Below are positions 10,748 to 21,055 of a stretch of DNA of 64,000 bases, in pieces. Under the pieces are notes generated by a model. The model saw only the letters and a list, made by a program, of their open reading frames with translations. It searched no databases and had not been told where the DNA came from. Position numbers and translations under genes: made by a program. Position 1 is the first letter of the stretch; each line of letters starts with the position of its first letter. This stretch comes from Prorocentrum cordatum (taxonomy: Eukaryota; Sar; Dinophyceae; Prorocentrales; Prorocentraceae), in assembly GCA_963575745.1 (NCBI GenBank), contig CAUYUJ010015826.1, forward strand, positions 502,501 through 566,500, read 5' to 3'.

Positions 10748-12924
10748 ATGGACAGGCCAGCCACAACTGGGGGAGCTGTGGTCCTTACCCCCCTGGGGGG
10801 CCCATCGATTTTGACACCCCTCTCGAGAGATCGTCGATGCGATGAGTTCCCCCAGAGGGGTAAGGACCACAGCTCCCCCAGTGATGGCTGGAGGAGCATC
10901 CTGGCTCACCCGGGAGAGCAGCGCAGCGCACGCACGAAGCCAACAGACGGCACGGGGAACGGACGCCCGAGGGGGTGGCCAGACGGCGTGCGCAGAGGGG
11001 CGCCCCCCTGCCCGCCTCACCCCGCGCTGCGCCGCGCGGTGGCGGGGCTGCTGTCGGAGCACTGGCCGCGGGCGGCGCGGGAGCTGCGCGCCGCTGCGCC
11101 CGGAGCGGGCGAGCCGGAGGCTGCCGCGGAGGTCGGGCGGCCGCTGCGCGCGGCGGCCGACGACGTCGAGGGCGCGGCCGCCGCGCTGGAGCGGGGCGAC
11201 TGGGCGCGGTGCGCCGAGGCGGCGCAGGCCGCGCGCGGCGCCGCGTGGGGCGCGTTCTCGCGGGGCGGCGGCTGGCGGAGGCCCTGCGACAAGGAGCTCT
11301 TCATGGTCGCGGAGCTGCTGCTCGCCCTCGCGGCGCACGCGCGCGGCGACGCGGCTGGGGCCGTGCGGCGGGCGGACGCGGCCTTCGTCTTCGCGGCGCC
11401 CGGCGCCTTCCGGGAGGCGGCCGTGCTCTTCGTGCAGTGGCTAGACGGCCAGGCGGCCCGCGGCGCGGCGGAGGCGCTGGGCGCGCCGGGGCTCGGCGAT
11501 CTCGGCTTCGTCGCCGCGCCCGCCTGGGCGCGGCAGCGACCGCCGCTGCCCGCCGGCGTGGGCTCAGTTGACGGGCCCGTTTTCCACCGCCACCACCATG
11601 TGTTGGAGGGGGGAACGAGGGAGGAGGAGGAGGAGGAGGAGGAGGAGGAGGAGGAGGAGGAGGAGGAGGAGGAGGGCGCAGGAGGGCGGAGGAGGGCGGA
11701 GGAGGAGGAGGAGGAGGAGGAGGAGGAGGAGGAGGAGGAGGAGGAGGGCGGAGGAGGGCGGAGGAGGAGGAGAAGGAGGAGGAGGAGGAGGAGGAGGAAG
11801 AGGAGGAGGAGGAGGAGGAGGAGGAGGACCATTCCTCCAACTTGTGGTGGTGGTGGTGGTGGAAAAGTAGGCCCACCACCAGTGCCGCGCGTCGAGGCGT
11901 CCGAGGGCGGCCGGCTCCGGGCGATGGCAGAGGCGGGGGAGCCCTTCGTCGTGGCCGGCGCGCTCGAGGCCTGGCCGGCGCGCTCGAAGTGGGCATCGCT
12001 GGCCAGCGTGGACCGGCTCATAGGCCACCGGCTGGTGCCGGTGGAGGTGGGCGCCGCCGTGGGCGGGGCTGGCTGGCGAGAGGAGTTGATGCCCGCCGGG
12101 CGGCTGCTGCGCGACTACCTGGCGCCGAGCTGTGCGGAGTGTTCCGCGGCGGAGGGCGCAGAGGCCGCGGGCGCGGCGGTGGCCTACCTCGCGCAGCACG
12201 AGCTGCTGGAGCAGTGCCCCGTGCTGCGCGGTGACGTGGCGGCCCCCGACCTCTTCAGGTCGATCTTCGGGCCGCCCGCTCGCGCGAACGTGTGGCTCGG
12301 GACGCGGGGGACCGTCACGCCCTGCCACTGGGACTCCTACAACAACTGCCTGGCGCAGGTGCAGGGCTCCAAGCGCGCCGTGCTGCTGCCCCCAGCGGCG
12401 GGGCCCTGTCTGTACGCGGCCGAGTCCGAGGGCGGCGTCGCGGCGCAGGGCAACGTCTCCTCCGTGGACGTGGAGGCCCCCGACCTCGAGAGGTTCCCCG
12501 CCTACGCCGGCGCCAGGTCTCGGAGGGGGGGGCCCTCGGAGGGGCCCCTCGGAGTTGAGGCAACGGCAGTCGTCGCGGCGGGAGGCAGCTCGGAAAGCTC
12601 GTGCGTTCGGACCCCGGGAGGGGTCCAGGGACCGATTGTTTGAGCTTCGGGGGTTCAAGGATGGGGTCCTGAGGGATGGGGGCCCTGAGGACGAGGTTCC
12701 TCAGACCACGTAAATCCACCCTTGGATCCCTTCGTATCCTCGGGACTTCATCTCTCAGGACCCCATCTCTGAGCTACCGAGAGCTGCTGTTGTCTCAACT
12801 CGCTCGGCTCCGAAGGTCGGTGTCAGCGGAGCTGGAGCCCGGGGACGCCCTGTTCATTCCCCGCGGCTGGTGGCACCAGATCCGGGCGCTGAGCCCCTCG
12901 ATATCCGTGAACTTCTGGTTCTGA
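10748..12924 (+). CDS. KDM8: KDM8/JMJD5-like JmjC-domain oxygenase (spliced)
   Basis: A 2-oxoglutarate/Fe(II) oxygenase of the JmjC (cupin-8) family; relatives hydroxylate protein residues. The first ATG in frame is 10,748, though the true start could lie elsewhere. An Ala/Arg-rich helical N-terminal region (11,030-11,560) resembles the KDM8 N-terminal helical domain. The catalytic domain (about 11,890-12,920) has the metal pair in CHWDSYNN (12,323-12,346), a [12 protein letters not shown] stretch (12,466-12,501) and the distal His in [12 protein letters not shown] (exon 2, about 12,856-12,891). Both metal sites occur only if the intron 12,517-12,815 is removed; splicing restores frame (Gly-Ala-Arg-Ser-Val-Ser) and gives the usual SxNFWF-like C-terminus with TGA at 12,922-12,924. 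Two further TIR insertions (10,768-10,881; 11,568-11,882) are multiples of three without stops, so they may be introns or retained inserts. Confidence 0.8.
10767..10882. repeat. Inverted-repeat insert near the KDM8-like start
   Basis: Arms of about 34 bp (ACTGGGGGAGCTGTGGTCCT at 10,767 and its complement ending at about 10,882) around a 45-bp loop; weaker pairing extends outward (CCAGCCA). If spliced as 10,768-10,881 the removed length is 114 bp and Thr-Asp-Gly-Trp is formed in frame. Confidence 0.75.
11568..11882. repeat. TIR insert with a GAG microsatellite inside the KDM8-like gene
   Basis: Inverted termini at 11,573-11,609 (GGGCCCGTTTTCCACC ... TGTTGGAGG) and 11,834-11,874 enclose a GAG/GGA repeat (about 11,614-11,826). 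CAGT occurs at both borders (11,565-11,568; 11,880-11,883). Length between repeats is 315 bp, open in the gene frame and encoding poly-Glu if retained. Family relatives lack a comparable insert here. Confidence 0.8.
12517..12815 (+). other. Intron with terminal inverted repeats (introner-like)
   Basis: Border sequence is CCAG^GTCTCGG ... CCGAAG^GTCGGTG, giving AGGTC at both ends. Inside are inverted arms GAGTTGAGGCAACGGCAG (12,552-12,569) and CTGCTGTTGTCTCAACTC (12,784-12,801), 16 of 18 positions paired. Its length of 299 bp shifts frame, and the unspliced frame stops at 12,643, so splicing is needed to join the two catalytic halves. Confidence 0.8.
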
Positions 12925-13007
12925 CTGCCCCCGCGCGGGCCGCGCAGGCCTGCCCAGCTTCCGGACGTGGTGTCTCCTCACGCCCTTTGTCCTCCGTGCG
13001 CCTCCTC

Positions 13008-13175
13008 CCCCCTCCTCCTCCTCCTCCTCCTCCTCCTCCTCCTCCTCCTCCTCCTCCTCCTCCTCCTCCTCCTCCTCCTCCTCGCGCTCTCCCTCTCCAT
13101 CCTCAGCCTCCTCCTCCTCGGGCTCTCCCTCTCCCTCCTCAGCCTCCTCAGCCTTCTCTTCCTCGTCCTGCTTTG
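13008..13175. repeat. CTC trinucleotide microsatellite
   Basis: Near-perfect CTC run at 13,008-13,085 with an imperfect continuation to about 13,175, just downstream of the KDM8-like stop codon. Confidence 0.95.
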
Positions 13176-14439
13176 ACGCCATCGGGAGGAAAATTAATCC
13201 TTTGACGCGTGCGCGTCCTCCTGGCCTTCCTCGTGATCCTCGCCCTGTCCCTGCCGAGTGCGCCCCGGGACGTGCGCCCGGAGAGAGATCCGCACGAATA
13301 TCCAAGCGATTGGCAGCTTAGGAGGGCCTTGCTGGATTGAACGATTATGGCCACGTGTGGAGCCAAGGCAGTCGCTAAGAAGGATACGCAATCGCGCAGA
13401 CCAGCTGCTCATACATAGTGTTGGCGTGCTGTATCCGCTGTACATGCGCACGACGATGTGGCTTGCTTGCTCAGTCTAACAATGCGCATGACTGCAACCT
13501 CGTGGTCTTCGCTTGCGCGCGCTTCCACGTTTCTTGGGATTGGTTATACGCGTGCAACACATGTGTCTTACTATGCGGTACCCCGAGATAACATAGGGTT
13601 GTGTCCAACGTTGTATGAACGAGCTATTGATGCACCGTCCATACACGCACACTGCATTTATGTGCATATTTTCAGATGTTTGTATGAGTGCCTACATGCT
13701 TGTATACACATATAAATCTGTGTGCATATACGTGTATCGCTGCTGATACACATGCACTTCATGTACAAGGAGTCTGCTCATGAGCAGCAGCGGATGTTAC
13801 CACTTCCATACTCTTACACCTTGCGATGCCGATCGGGGTCGCGACCAGAGCCGCCCGACCATCGGCGCCTCTCATACCCGCACGCGGTGGCCACCAGCCG
13901 CGGCGTCGAGCCGAACTGGTTGGATTCGGTTTCGCACGGGGGACTAGCTGCACGTAGCGTTTGGCGCGAAACTAGCTGCATGCAGCTATTTTCGAGCTAG
14001 CTGCAGCTAGTCTGCCACGCGACTAGCTCTGTGAGGCGGCCTCGCCGACGGCGGGTCGCTCGGCATGCGAACTTGGGCCGACGGCGTGTGCTCGGATCTC
14101 GGGCAATGCTGCTCCAGTGCTCCGAGTAGCTGCGAAGCCTCCAAGTCCCGTTTCATGCTAGCTCATTCCCAGCCCCGCCCGTTCCTATCCCCCCCCCCTT
14201 CGTCTTGCTCGAATGAGTAGGTTCGCTCCGTTCGAGAGCGCGGGGGGGTGGCCTGGCCGTGGAGCCGCGCGCCACGGATGCCGACGACGCGCTGGGCCCT
14301 CTGGGGGCGGCGGGCGTTCTGGGAGGGTCCCCGAGAAGAGGGCCGCCTGGGCGCGCCCGGGGATCAGCCCAGCCGGGTCACCGCGGGGCGGTCCAGCCTT
14401 GGACATTTCTGGTCTCTTCGGGGGGCCGACGGGCTGGGC
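13176..14439. other. Intergenic sequence, comparatively AT-rich in part
   Basis: Positions 13,300-13,800 are less GC-rich and without tandem repeats. Positions 13,930-14,030 hold CTAGCTGCA/GCTAGCTGCAG repeats. Open frames at 14,213-14,450 run up to the foldback element and could include an exon, but no family is recognised. Confidence 0.4.
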
Positions 14440-14643
14440 TTAGGGAAACAAAAAGTGGCATAAACATTGAAATCTCGGAGGTCCGCGCGGATTTCTCGGA
14501 TCGGCGCTGGGGCCCCCCGGCGGCGCCTCCGGCGCCGCCTCTGGCGCGCTCCGCGCGCCAGGGAGGGGGGTCCAGCGCCGATCCGAGAAATCCGCGCGGA
14601 CCTCCGAGTTTTTATGCTTATGCCACTGTTTGTTCCCCTAGGG
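14440..14643. mobile_element. Foldback MITE-like element, family F1, copy 1
   Basis: Arms of about 75 bp: TAGGGAAACAAAAAGTGGCA at the left pairs with the right arm ending GTTTGTTCCCCTA, continuing inward through GGAGGTCCGCGCGGATTTCT. The loop is GGCGCCTCCGGCGCCGCC-type palindromic sequence. Related copies lie at 34,493-34,690 and 47,183-47,319, with single arms at 31,868 and 33,390. Confidence 0.85.
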
Positions 14644-17220
14644 TTGTGCCGAAGATCAGACTACCTAAGATCTGGCACGCCGTGCACCCCTGTGGCAAGC
14701 CACAGGGGGCGGCGGATCGAAAAAACGCCTGCGGCGAATCACCGCCGCCCCCTGCTTGTCGAGAGGGCCTACCACGTGGCCGACCGTTGCGGCCGGAGCT
14801 CGGCCAGAGCTCGGCCAAGCTATCGGCCAGCCAAAATCGCAAAGGACAACCGATGATTTGGGCCTCTTCGGGCCTTCCTGGAGGTCCTCTTAGAGGCTTG
14901 GATCGTCTTGGAGGCCTCTTGGGACGTCGTGAGCCATCTTGAGGCCATCTTGGGCCATGTGTTTGGGGCACCTTCGCCCACCTTGGAGATATCTTGGGGC
15001 CATCTGGGCACTCTTGGGGCCATCGTAGCCGTCTTGGATACCGTCTTAGCCGTCTTGGAGGATTTGGGGGCCGTCGGGAGCGGGAAGACCAACGACCTGG
15101 GACGTTTACGGGTCCTTATTACGTTGCCGGCATTGAGGGCGCCCACCTTAGCAGTGGGCGACTTCAGTGTACGATTTGTCTTGTGTGTAACTCCAATTCG
15201 CCCGCTCCTTCGTCCTCCTCCTCCTCCCCCCCCTCCCGCTCACCTCATTTGCCTCCTGCGTCACAGTCGTGATGCGCTCCGTCTTTCTGCATCACAGTCG
15301 AGCCTCTGTGTGCTCGCAGTCCCTCTGCAAGGTGTTCCTTGCATTGTCACGAAGAGCTTTCAATAGTGCATTCTTCCGCCCGCGCGTCCTTCCGTATGCT
15401 CGGCTCAGCCAGCCAGCCAGGCGCGTTGGGCCGAAGGTCTTGAAGGACCAACAACTCCCCAAAGTTTGGCACGCCGTGAACCCCAGTGGCAAGCCAACTG
15501 GGGGCGGCGGATCGAACACGCCTACGGCGAATCACCGCCGCCCCCTGCCCTTTCGGAAGCGCCTATGTGGCCGAACGTTGTGGCCAGAGGCCTGCCAAGC
15601 TATCGGACCATATGTTCCCCGAATCGGTTCGGAAAGCTTTCGGGGAACACGTGGGGGAAGCTGAACACGAAGAGGAAGAGGAAGAGGCCTCTTGGGCCAT
15701 CTTGAGCCGTCGGAATGGCGAGAAGAAACAAATGCCAACATCCTTGAAACACTTAGGGAAAATGCATGATTTTGGTTTCTTCGGGCCCTTCTGGAGGACC
15801 TCCTGGAGGCCTCTTGGGCCGTGTTGGAGGCCTCTTGGGGGCCTCTTGGGGGCCTCTTGGGCCGTCTTGGGCAATATTGACGCCATGTTAGGCCGTCTTG
15901 GAGGCAACTTGGGCCGTCTTGGAGGCATCTTGGGGGGCGAAGCTATCGGACCATGCGTTCCCCGAATCGGTTTGGAAGGCCTTCGGGGAACACGGGGGGA
16001 GGAAGAGGAAGAGGAGGAGAAGGAGGAAAAAGGAAAAGGGGGAGTATGCCTCTTCGGAGCCTCTTGAGGCACTCTTGGGCTCGATTGGGCCATCTTGGGA
16101 CCGTCTTGGAGGCCATGTTGGGGGCCTTTTTGGGACGTCTCGGGAGCTTCTTTGGCCGTCTTAGGGCGTTCCAGGCCCGTCTGACGCCGTCGGGAGCCGT
16201 CTTGGGGTGTCTCCCTGGGCCGACTTGGGGCCCTCTTGGGGCGCGTCGGGGCGGTCTTGGAGGCCATCTTGGGCGTCTTGGAGGCCTCTTGGCCTGTCTT
16301 GGGGCCCTCTTGGGGCCGTCTTGGGGGCCTCTTGCGCCGTCATGGGGCCATCTTGGAGGCCTCGTGGACGACCTTGGGGCGATCTTGGGGGCCTCTTGGG
16401 CCGTCTTGAGCCGTCGGAATGCCGAGAAGAAGCAACTGCCAACATCCTTTAAAAACCAAAGGAAAACACATGATTTTGGCCTCTTCGGGCCCTCCTGGAG
16501 GACCTTGGAGACCTCTTGGGTCGTGTTGGGCCGTCTTGGAGGCTTCTTGGGCGAAATTGGAGGTATCTTGGACTCTATTGGGCCGTCTTGGAGGCCGTCT
16601 TGGACCATCTTGGGCGGACTTGGAGGCCATGTTGGGCCAACGTGGCCATCTTGGAGGCCATCTTGAGCAGTCTTGGAGGATTTTTCTGGGATTTAGATCC
16701 CTTTCGGGTGGCCGGCGGGACGGGCCGAAGCCCCAGGGGGAGTTTTTTTTTGAAAAAGAACAAAGCCAAAGCCGAAAGGATCCAGCACGCCAGGCACCCC
16801 TGTGTTGAATCAACAAGGGGCGGCGGATCTAGTGGCCTTTGGCCCATCCCGCCACTATGCCTGGGTTGTCAGTCAGAAGCCCCTTGGATGCTTGTGAGGA
16901 TTTGTTGGGAGAACCCTCGGAAGCCTTTTGGAGCCGGTTTTGGGGGTGCTGGGGGGCGTCTCGGGTGCCTCTTGGGGTCGTCTAGCGGCTCGATCTGAGC
17001 CTCTCGGGGCCTCTTGGTGGCCTCTTGGGTGCCTCTTGGGGTCTCTTGGGGAGCGCCTCGGGGGCCTCTGGGGGGATCCTGGGGCCATTTTGGGGTGGAG
17101 GGCTCAAATTGCCAGCTCGTGGTCCCCCTCATGGGCCCCATCTTGGGGCTGTCTTGGGAGCCTCTTGGGCCCCTTTTGGGGGTGCTCGGGCCGTTTTGGG
17201 GCGATCTTGGGTGCCCTTAA
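14644..17220. repeat. Degenerate CTTGGGCCGT minisatellite block with head and tail segments
   Basis: Two head segments (about 14,672-14,825 and 15,467-15,660) carry a hairpin CAGGGGGCGGCGG ... CCGCCGCCCCCTG (14,703-14,755) and the block CGGCGAATCACCGCCG. Degenerate TTGGGCCGTCTTGGAGGCCT units follow, with a recurring insert near 15,708 and 16,409, then a tail (16,709-16,890; GCCGGCGGGACGGGCCGAAG, A-rich stretch, second hairpin). Positions 16,900-17,220 are more diverged minisatellite. No coding evidence. Confidence 0.8.
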
Positions 17221-18403
17221 ACCAAAAAGGCGGTAATGCTAACAGTATACAAGACCAGTGGATTTTTGACGCTTTGGGCCTCTTGGGCCGCCCTCTGGGG
17301 CCTCCAAGACGGCCCAGGAGACGTCCAGGAGTGCTCCAGGACGATCCTCGGGGCCATCTTTGGCCATTTTGGACATGAATGTCCCGATCGACGCGCTCTC
17401 GGCCTTCGGAAAAGTCACGCGAGCCGCTCCCACGAGCGCCTGGGAGCGCCCCGAATTGTGGGCTGTGGAAAACGAACATCCACAGTGTTCAAGACAGACA
17501 AGTCGAAGGGACTTGAGGACACTCCCACTTGCGCCGGCAGAGGCAAGGCCACCAGCACGCCTACCTCTTTTCACCCTCTACTTGAGGACACTCCAACTCG
17601 TGCCTCAGGGCACGGTGGCAGCTACTGAAAGCCCTGAGCGGGGTGCTGCTCGCACCATGTCAAGCGAGGGATAACTCTCCAGCAGCTCGCACTGCAGACC
17701 AGGGCGCGCTCCAGCTCCCAATCTGCACGAAGGGACAGCATTCCAGCAGCCGACGGCGTGCGCTCCAGCACCAGCTCTTTCGAGCAGCAACGTTCCAGCA
17801 GCCCGCGGCGCGCGCTCCAGCATTGCATGGTTTACCGGGTGCGAGCGTTCGTCCAGCCCGCGGCGTGTGATCCAGCCCTGCATCTTTCACCGAGCGCAGG
17901 CGTGCGAACCTGGGCCTCAACCAACGCAGACGAGCCCAGTTGGTCAAAGCTCTCATTCGCAAACTGTTCCACTGACTGGTTTGTCACGTTGTCCACTCCA
18001 GAACCCGGGCACTTGGCTTCACGGCACAGACCCACAGATTACCCCAGCCAGTGCCCCCCAGGATGAAATGTATTGTTTGCGCCCCCGCGCTGTCTAGCCC
18101 GCCATGGCTACTGGTTCCCGATCGTGGCGCGCCGTACCGTGATAAGTGATATGGCTTACGATTGTCCACTTGCAAGCCAGGTGCCCTGGCAGAAGTTTTT
18201 TTATCGGGTGCGGAGGCGGCCGCCTCCTCCAAGTTGTCAAACATGCATGCCCGCGTGGGCCCGGTCCTCAGGCGTCGGCACACTGCACACCTCACTTCGC
18301 CGACTTGGAAACTCCATAGCCACTTGGTCTCAAGGGACCCTGGGGTCAATCGTGCCTTTGTTTGTACCTGCTTGCAGCTTTGCTCTTTTAGCCAGCGAGG
18401 CCC
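17221..18403. other. Region upstream of the nucleotidyltransferase-like ORF
   Basis: Positions 17,680-17,890 contain imperfect repeats around CGCGCTCCAGC and TTCCAGCAGCC. Open frames over 17,900-18,400 show no recognisable domain. The 5' UTR of the next gene probably ends at 18,403. Confidence 0.4.
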
Positions 18404-19621
18404 ATGTCGCGTGGTCGTTCGCCGTCGCCTGCGACGGCGCCATCTGTGCCAAGCCGTGGAATGTCACCAGAGCCCTACTACGGCCCTGTCGACGCGCCCC
18501 TGCCGTTGCTGATCGACCTGCCCCCGCTGGCGCAGCAGTGGCCCGCCGCCCCCGTTCTGACACATGTGATGTACCCGCTGGTCAATGTGCGAACGATCGC
18601 GTGTGCCAAGTGCTCGGCCAGTGCCCTGGCCGACCTCGACATCGTGCACGCGCTCGCGGTGGCGCCGGAGCGCCAGAGGCAGTTTAGGAAGGCAGCGCAG
18701 CTCTCCCTCGTGGCATTCATGAAGCCCGCTGGCGAGAACAGAGAGCGCCTGAAGTCGGAGATGGGCGGCTCCATGGCGCCTATTCCTGGTCTATCTGCTC
18801 CGAGCCACGCAAAGGACTGGCCGCGCAACTACGTGCTCGCAGGGTCGGACGTGAACATCTTCGTGCAGGGCGGCGTTGACAGCGCCGTGGAGAAGTTGCA
18901 GCTAAACGACAAGATAAACGGCTTCCAGCTGTTGCAGTGCAAGAGGCTGCAGAACCTCGACGTGTTGCATTGCACCTTCTCGTACAACAGTGTCGACTTC
19001 GAGCACGTGCCAGAGTTCCAGTCTGAAATCATACTCGTCAGCACGGACGACGAGATGAAGTACCTAATGGGCCGACAGGAAGCCTTCCGCAAGGTGTTGC
19101 GAGACCAGCGTTTCCAAATGGAGGTATGTTTTGGCGACGCCGGCATGCTCGCGTTCGACGCCTACATTTACCTCCTGAAGGTCTTCGCCAAAACTGTGCC
19201 AGAGGGTGCGCTGTCCTCCTTCCAGGCGGTGTCGTTGGGTCTCTTCGTGCTCCAGCTGGGGCTTTACAAGCATGTCACTGGCACGGCCGCGCAGCCCACA
19301 GCACTACTCCTCTTCGAGTGCTTCCTCCGATGGTGCGGCGTGTACTTTAGCAGCCAGCGCCAGTGTAACAGCGACCAGAAGTTCAAGAACTACAGATTCA
19401 GCGCCCTGGACTTATCCACTGGCAGACTCGTGTTGCGGACCAGGGTCCAGACTAAATGTGAGGCCTACTTCGTGGCGGACGAGGTACACGCCTTGCGTAC
19501 GCATTCAGCGGACAGGCTGAACATCATTGGGTCGATCAGCCCAGAGTTGATCCACGACATTGCACAGACGGCATTGGTGTCGCGTCTGAGTCTCGCCGGC
19601 GGCGAGCTGGTGTGCGGCTGA
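18404..19621 (+). CDS. Nucleotidyltransferase-like protein (PAP/TUTase central-domain similarity)
   Basis: An uninterrupted 405-codon ORF from an ATG at 18,404 to TGA at 19,619-19,621. The first 35 residues are Ser/Pro/Arg-rich. Residues about 240-315 resemble the central domain of non-canonical poly(A) polymerases and terminal uridylyltransferases: LLKVFAKT, then EGALSSFQAVSLGLFVLQL (about 266-284), then LLFECFLRWCGVYF (about 301-314). Upstream, AGSDVNIFV (about 145-153) is in the position of the nucleotidyltransferase metal motif but shows only one Asp, so catalytic competence is doubtful. Codon use is GC3-rich, unlike decayed repeats nearby. No intron is visible, which fits either a retroposed gene or an intronless gene. 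The reverse transcriptase 1.5 kb downstream on the same strand may or may not be related. Confidence 0.55.
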   Translation: MSRGRSPSPATAPSVPSRGMSPEPYYGPVDAPLPLLIDLPPLAQQWPAAPVLTHVMYPLVNVRTIACAKCSASALADLDIVHALAVAPERQRQFRKAAQLSLVAFMKPAGENRERLKSEMGGSMAPIPGLSAPSHAKDWPRNYVLAGSDVNIFVQGGVDSAVEKLQLNDKINGFQLLQCKRLQNLDVLHCTFSYNSVDFEHVPEFQSEIILVSTDDEMKYLMGRQEAFRKVLRDQRFQMEVCFGDAGMLAFDAYIYLLKVFAKTVPEGALSSFQAVSLGLFVLQLGLYKHVTGTAAQPTALLLFECFLRWCGVYFSSQRQCNSDQKFKNYRFSALDLSTGRLVLRTRVQTKCEAYFVADEVHALRTHSADRLNIIGSISPELIHDIAQTALVSRLSLAGGELVCG

Positions 19622-20636
19622 CTTGTGAGCACAATTCTGCTACTTCTGCTTTCAGGCCTTTTTGCTCGTTTCAAGGGGGCCTCCCACAGCTCGTAGCAGA
19701 GGTGTCTCTGGGAGTCGTAAGGGGCTCGCTCCTAGGCACTAGTTTCGGCCAGCCGCAAAACGGCGAAGCCCCAATATTATAAGCCAGCCGCACGGCGGCG
19801 GGGCCCGCATCTTTGCTTTCAGGCCACTTCGGGCAGACTTTACATTTGAGTCTGACGGCCTGCTATAAGAGCTACTTGCAGCAGCCTCTCTTCATGACGC
19901 ATCATGCTGGGGAAAAATAGTCGTGTTTGAAAGTCGTCCTTGTCGCCAGACGATGGGTCACACAGCCGCGAGCCGACCCATGCTTGAATGCACCCGTGGA
20001 GTCCCAGCAGAAATCGCATTGACGAACCCGCTTAGGGCGACGAAGTTTCGAAGCAACCCGCGTTGGGCGACAATACCCAACGATTCGGAGGCATGATGTT
20101 GCCGCCCGTGTTTGCATTCAACAAACGCCGTGTATCTACTTGGGGGGGCTGAAGACTGGCCGCCACATCGGTCCACGGAGGTCGAAATGTCCAACTAATT
20201 TCAGCATGTTGGGTGAAGATGGTAATTGTATGGTTGCTGTCGCTGTTTTAGAATATCGTGACGAGATGGGACAGCATGTAGTTCACGATCGTTGGGGGAT
20301 GCCGTGCCAGCGCCAGAAAAACATCTGCCCAGCTCGCACACTTAGCAGCCAGACTCGTTTGGCGAGCATCGCTTAGAGCATATTGTGCGAGCAAGAATCG
20401 TTATATCATGTTGCGGAAACTAGAGTCATAGGTCATATTATTCAGCGCATGTTGCAGCGTTGTTGACGGTGGTATGTCGAACATGCCGAAGCATTGTTGT
20501 GCCGTGGGTTTCGGCAAGAGTTCGAGCCAGTTGCGGTGGCATTGATCACAGCATGCGTACATGTATGTATGTATACATATATATATGTATACATACATAC
20601 CGTGTGGACCTATGTACACATACACGCTTAGATGGC
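19622..20636. other. Downstream region of the nucleotidyltransferase-like ORF
   Basis: Contains TGCTTTCAGGCC twice (about 19,649 and 19,818) and a perfect 38-bp AT-rich palindrome at 20,563-20,600 (GTATGTATGTATACATATA and its complement). No further ORF of note. Confidence 0.45.
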
Positions 20637-21055
20637 AGTATCGAAGACGCTTACGGCGAATCACCGCCACCCCCTGCCTGTTGGAATCGCCCATGTGGCC
20701 GAGCGTTGTGGCACGAGGTCTGCCAAGCTATCGGACCATCTGCTCCCCAAGCCGTTGTGTAAACCCTTCGGGGAACACTTGTGGGAGGATGGCGGGGAAG
20801 ATCAGGAGGAGGAGGATGATGAGGAGGAGGAGTAGGAGGAAGGAAGAGGAGGAGAAGGAGGAGGAAACATCTTGGGAGCCTTTGGGGGCACTCTTGGGGC
20901 CTCCTGGGAGCTTCCTGGGAGCATTTTGGGTGCGTCTTGGGGGCCTCCTTGGGCCTCCTGGGGGCCTTCAGGGGCTTCTCGTGGGCCTCTTTGGCCGTCT
21001 TAGAGCATTCCTGGCCCATCTGACGCCGTCAGAAGCCGTCTTGGGTGCCTCTCTG
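20637..21055. repeat. Minisatellite head segment with GGA tract, inserted upstream of reverse transcriptase 1
   Basis: Head block (20,637-20,790: CGGCGAATCACCGCCACC, then CAAGCTATCGGACCAT), a GGA/GAT-rich tract (20,800-20,870) and TTGGGGGCCTC units. It stops where reverse-transcriptase-like coding begins at about 21,056 and probably marks the 5' truncation of that element. Confidence 0.7.
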
